Shown here: positions 5,658 through 5,901 of the stretch, one piece after another
How the letters are laid out: the number at the start of each line of letters is the position of its first letter
Position numbering within the stretch: position 1 is the first letter of the stretch
Assembly: GCA_003647095.1 (NCBI GenBank)
Contig: QMME01000275.1
Location: forward strand, 1-5,901
Direction of reading: 5' to 3'
Length of the DNA: 5,901 nt
DNA from: Deltaproteobacteria bacterium
GTDB taxonomy: Bacteria > Myxococcota > B64-G9
Notes under the pieces: generated by a model
What the model was told of the DNA's origin: nothing
Seen by the model: only the letters and a program-made list of their open reading frames with translations
Databases searched by the model: none
Made by a program: the position numbers and the translations under genes

Positions 5658-5901
5658 CCATCTCCCGGAGAGGATTCCTGGGTGGCCTGGCCGCCGGTAC
5701 CCTGGCCGCCGGCGCGGCCCGGGCCGGAGCCCACAAGCACTTCAAGGGCCATCCCGACCGCCTGGGCTTGCTGCACGACACCAGCCTGTGCGTGGGCTGT
5801 CGCTCCTGCGAGTTCGCCTGCAACGAAGTCGACGGGCTGCCCCCCCCCCCGGCCCCGGCCGACCACAACCGGGGCTTCGGCCAGCCCCGCGGCCCCCGCG
5901 C
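5654..5901 (+). CDS. hmcB: HmcB-like periplasmic ferredoxin subunit, Tat signal (3' truncated)
   Basis: About 82 codons are present before the window ends. The ATG overlaps the hmcA stop as ATGA, and AGGAGG at 5641-5646 lies seven bases upstream. Residues 1-27 form a Tat signal (SRRGFLGG, then an Ala/Gly-rich core), so the protein is exported folded. LCVGCRSCEFACNEVDG carries the first [4Fe-4S] motif, C-x2-C-x2-C-x3-C. This fits HmcB and related NrfC/DsrO-type subunits, which hold four clusters and link the periplasmic cytochrome to an NrfD-like membrane subunit. The missing part should contain the other clusters. After the first motif the sequence becomes Pro/Gly/Arg-rich behind an 11-base C-run and no longer looks like the family, so the last 60 or so bases are doubtful. 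Confidence 0.8.
   Translation, partial: MTISRRGFLGGLAAGTLAAGAARAGAHKHFKGHPDRLGLLHDTSLCVGCRSCEFACNEVDGLPPPPAPADHNRGFGQPRGPR
5840..5850. repeat. 11-base poly-C run inside hmcB
   Basis: Eleven consecutive C residues directly follow the first cluster motif of the hmcB-like gene and encode consecutive prolines. They are followed by more G/C-only sequence up to the window edge. A homopolymer of this kind near a sequence end is prone to miscounting and miscalls. It could in principle be a slippage tract, but I see no support for that. Confidence 0.8.

Noticed and set aside
5840..5850. Poly-C run as a phase-variable switch
   Set aside because: It lies in a housekeeping-type redox subunit at the very end of the sequence, among other suspicious G/C-only bases. 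A sequencing artefact explains it better.

Overview
The window is GC-rich and looks like part of an anaerobic bacterial chromosome, most likely a sulfate- or metal-respiring member of the Desulfobacterota/Desulfuromonadota. The basis is the gene content: an acetogen-type MetF/MetV methylenetetrahydrofolate (methylene-THF) reductase, a NarI-like diheme membrane subunit, an HdrC-like iron-sulfur protein and a 16-heme Hmc-type cytochrome c. Taxonomy is inferred from gene types only. The 3' edge reads like the end of a contig.

Left part (1-790). Nine codons close a plus-strand gene with a zinc-ribbon-like tail. Facing it on the minus strand is a small secreted protein with a signal peptide, a duplicated beta-rich N-terminal half and a C-terminal half of GNG-type beta-helix repeats (DUF3060-like). 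It looks unrelated to the operon to its right.

Divergent spacer (791-1162). This 372-base gap separates the minus-strand gene from the operon. It contains an AT-rich island with a 7-bp-arm inverted repeat and a possible -35 box, and no gene that I can support.

Operon (1163 to the right edge). Six plus-strand genes are tightly packed: metF, a five-helix NarI/HmcE-like cytochrome b, a short HdrC-like 2x[4Fe-4S] protein, metV, hmcA (16 CXXCH motifs, predicted lipoprotein) and the 5' part of hmcB (Tat signal plus first [4Fe-4S] motif). Spacings are 2, 21, 36 and 32 bases, then a 4-base ATGA overlap.

Taken together, the order suggests a continuous electron path. MetF interconverts methylene-THF and methyl-THF with its flavin, MetV relays electrons through Fe-S clusters, the HdrC-like protein contacts the diheme cytochrome b, and the Hmc part continues to the quinone pool or to periplasmic cytochromes. 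This would be a membrane-wired methylene-THF reductase of the Wood-Ljungdahl methyl branch, working either toward acetate oxidation or toward CO2 fixation. The individual families are known. The physical coupling is inferred from gene order and is the most interesting point of the window.
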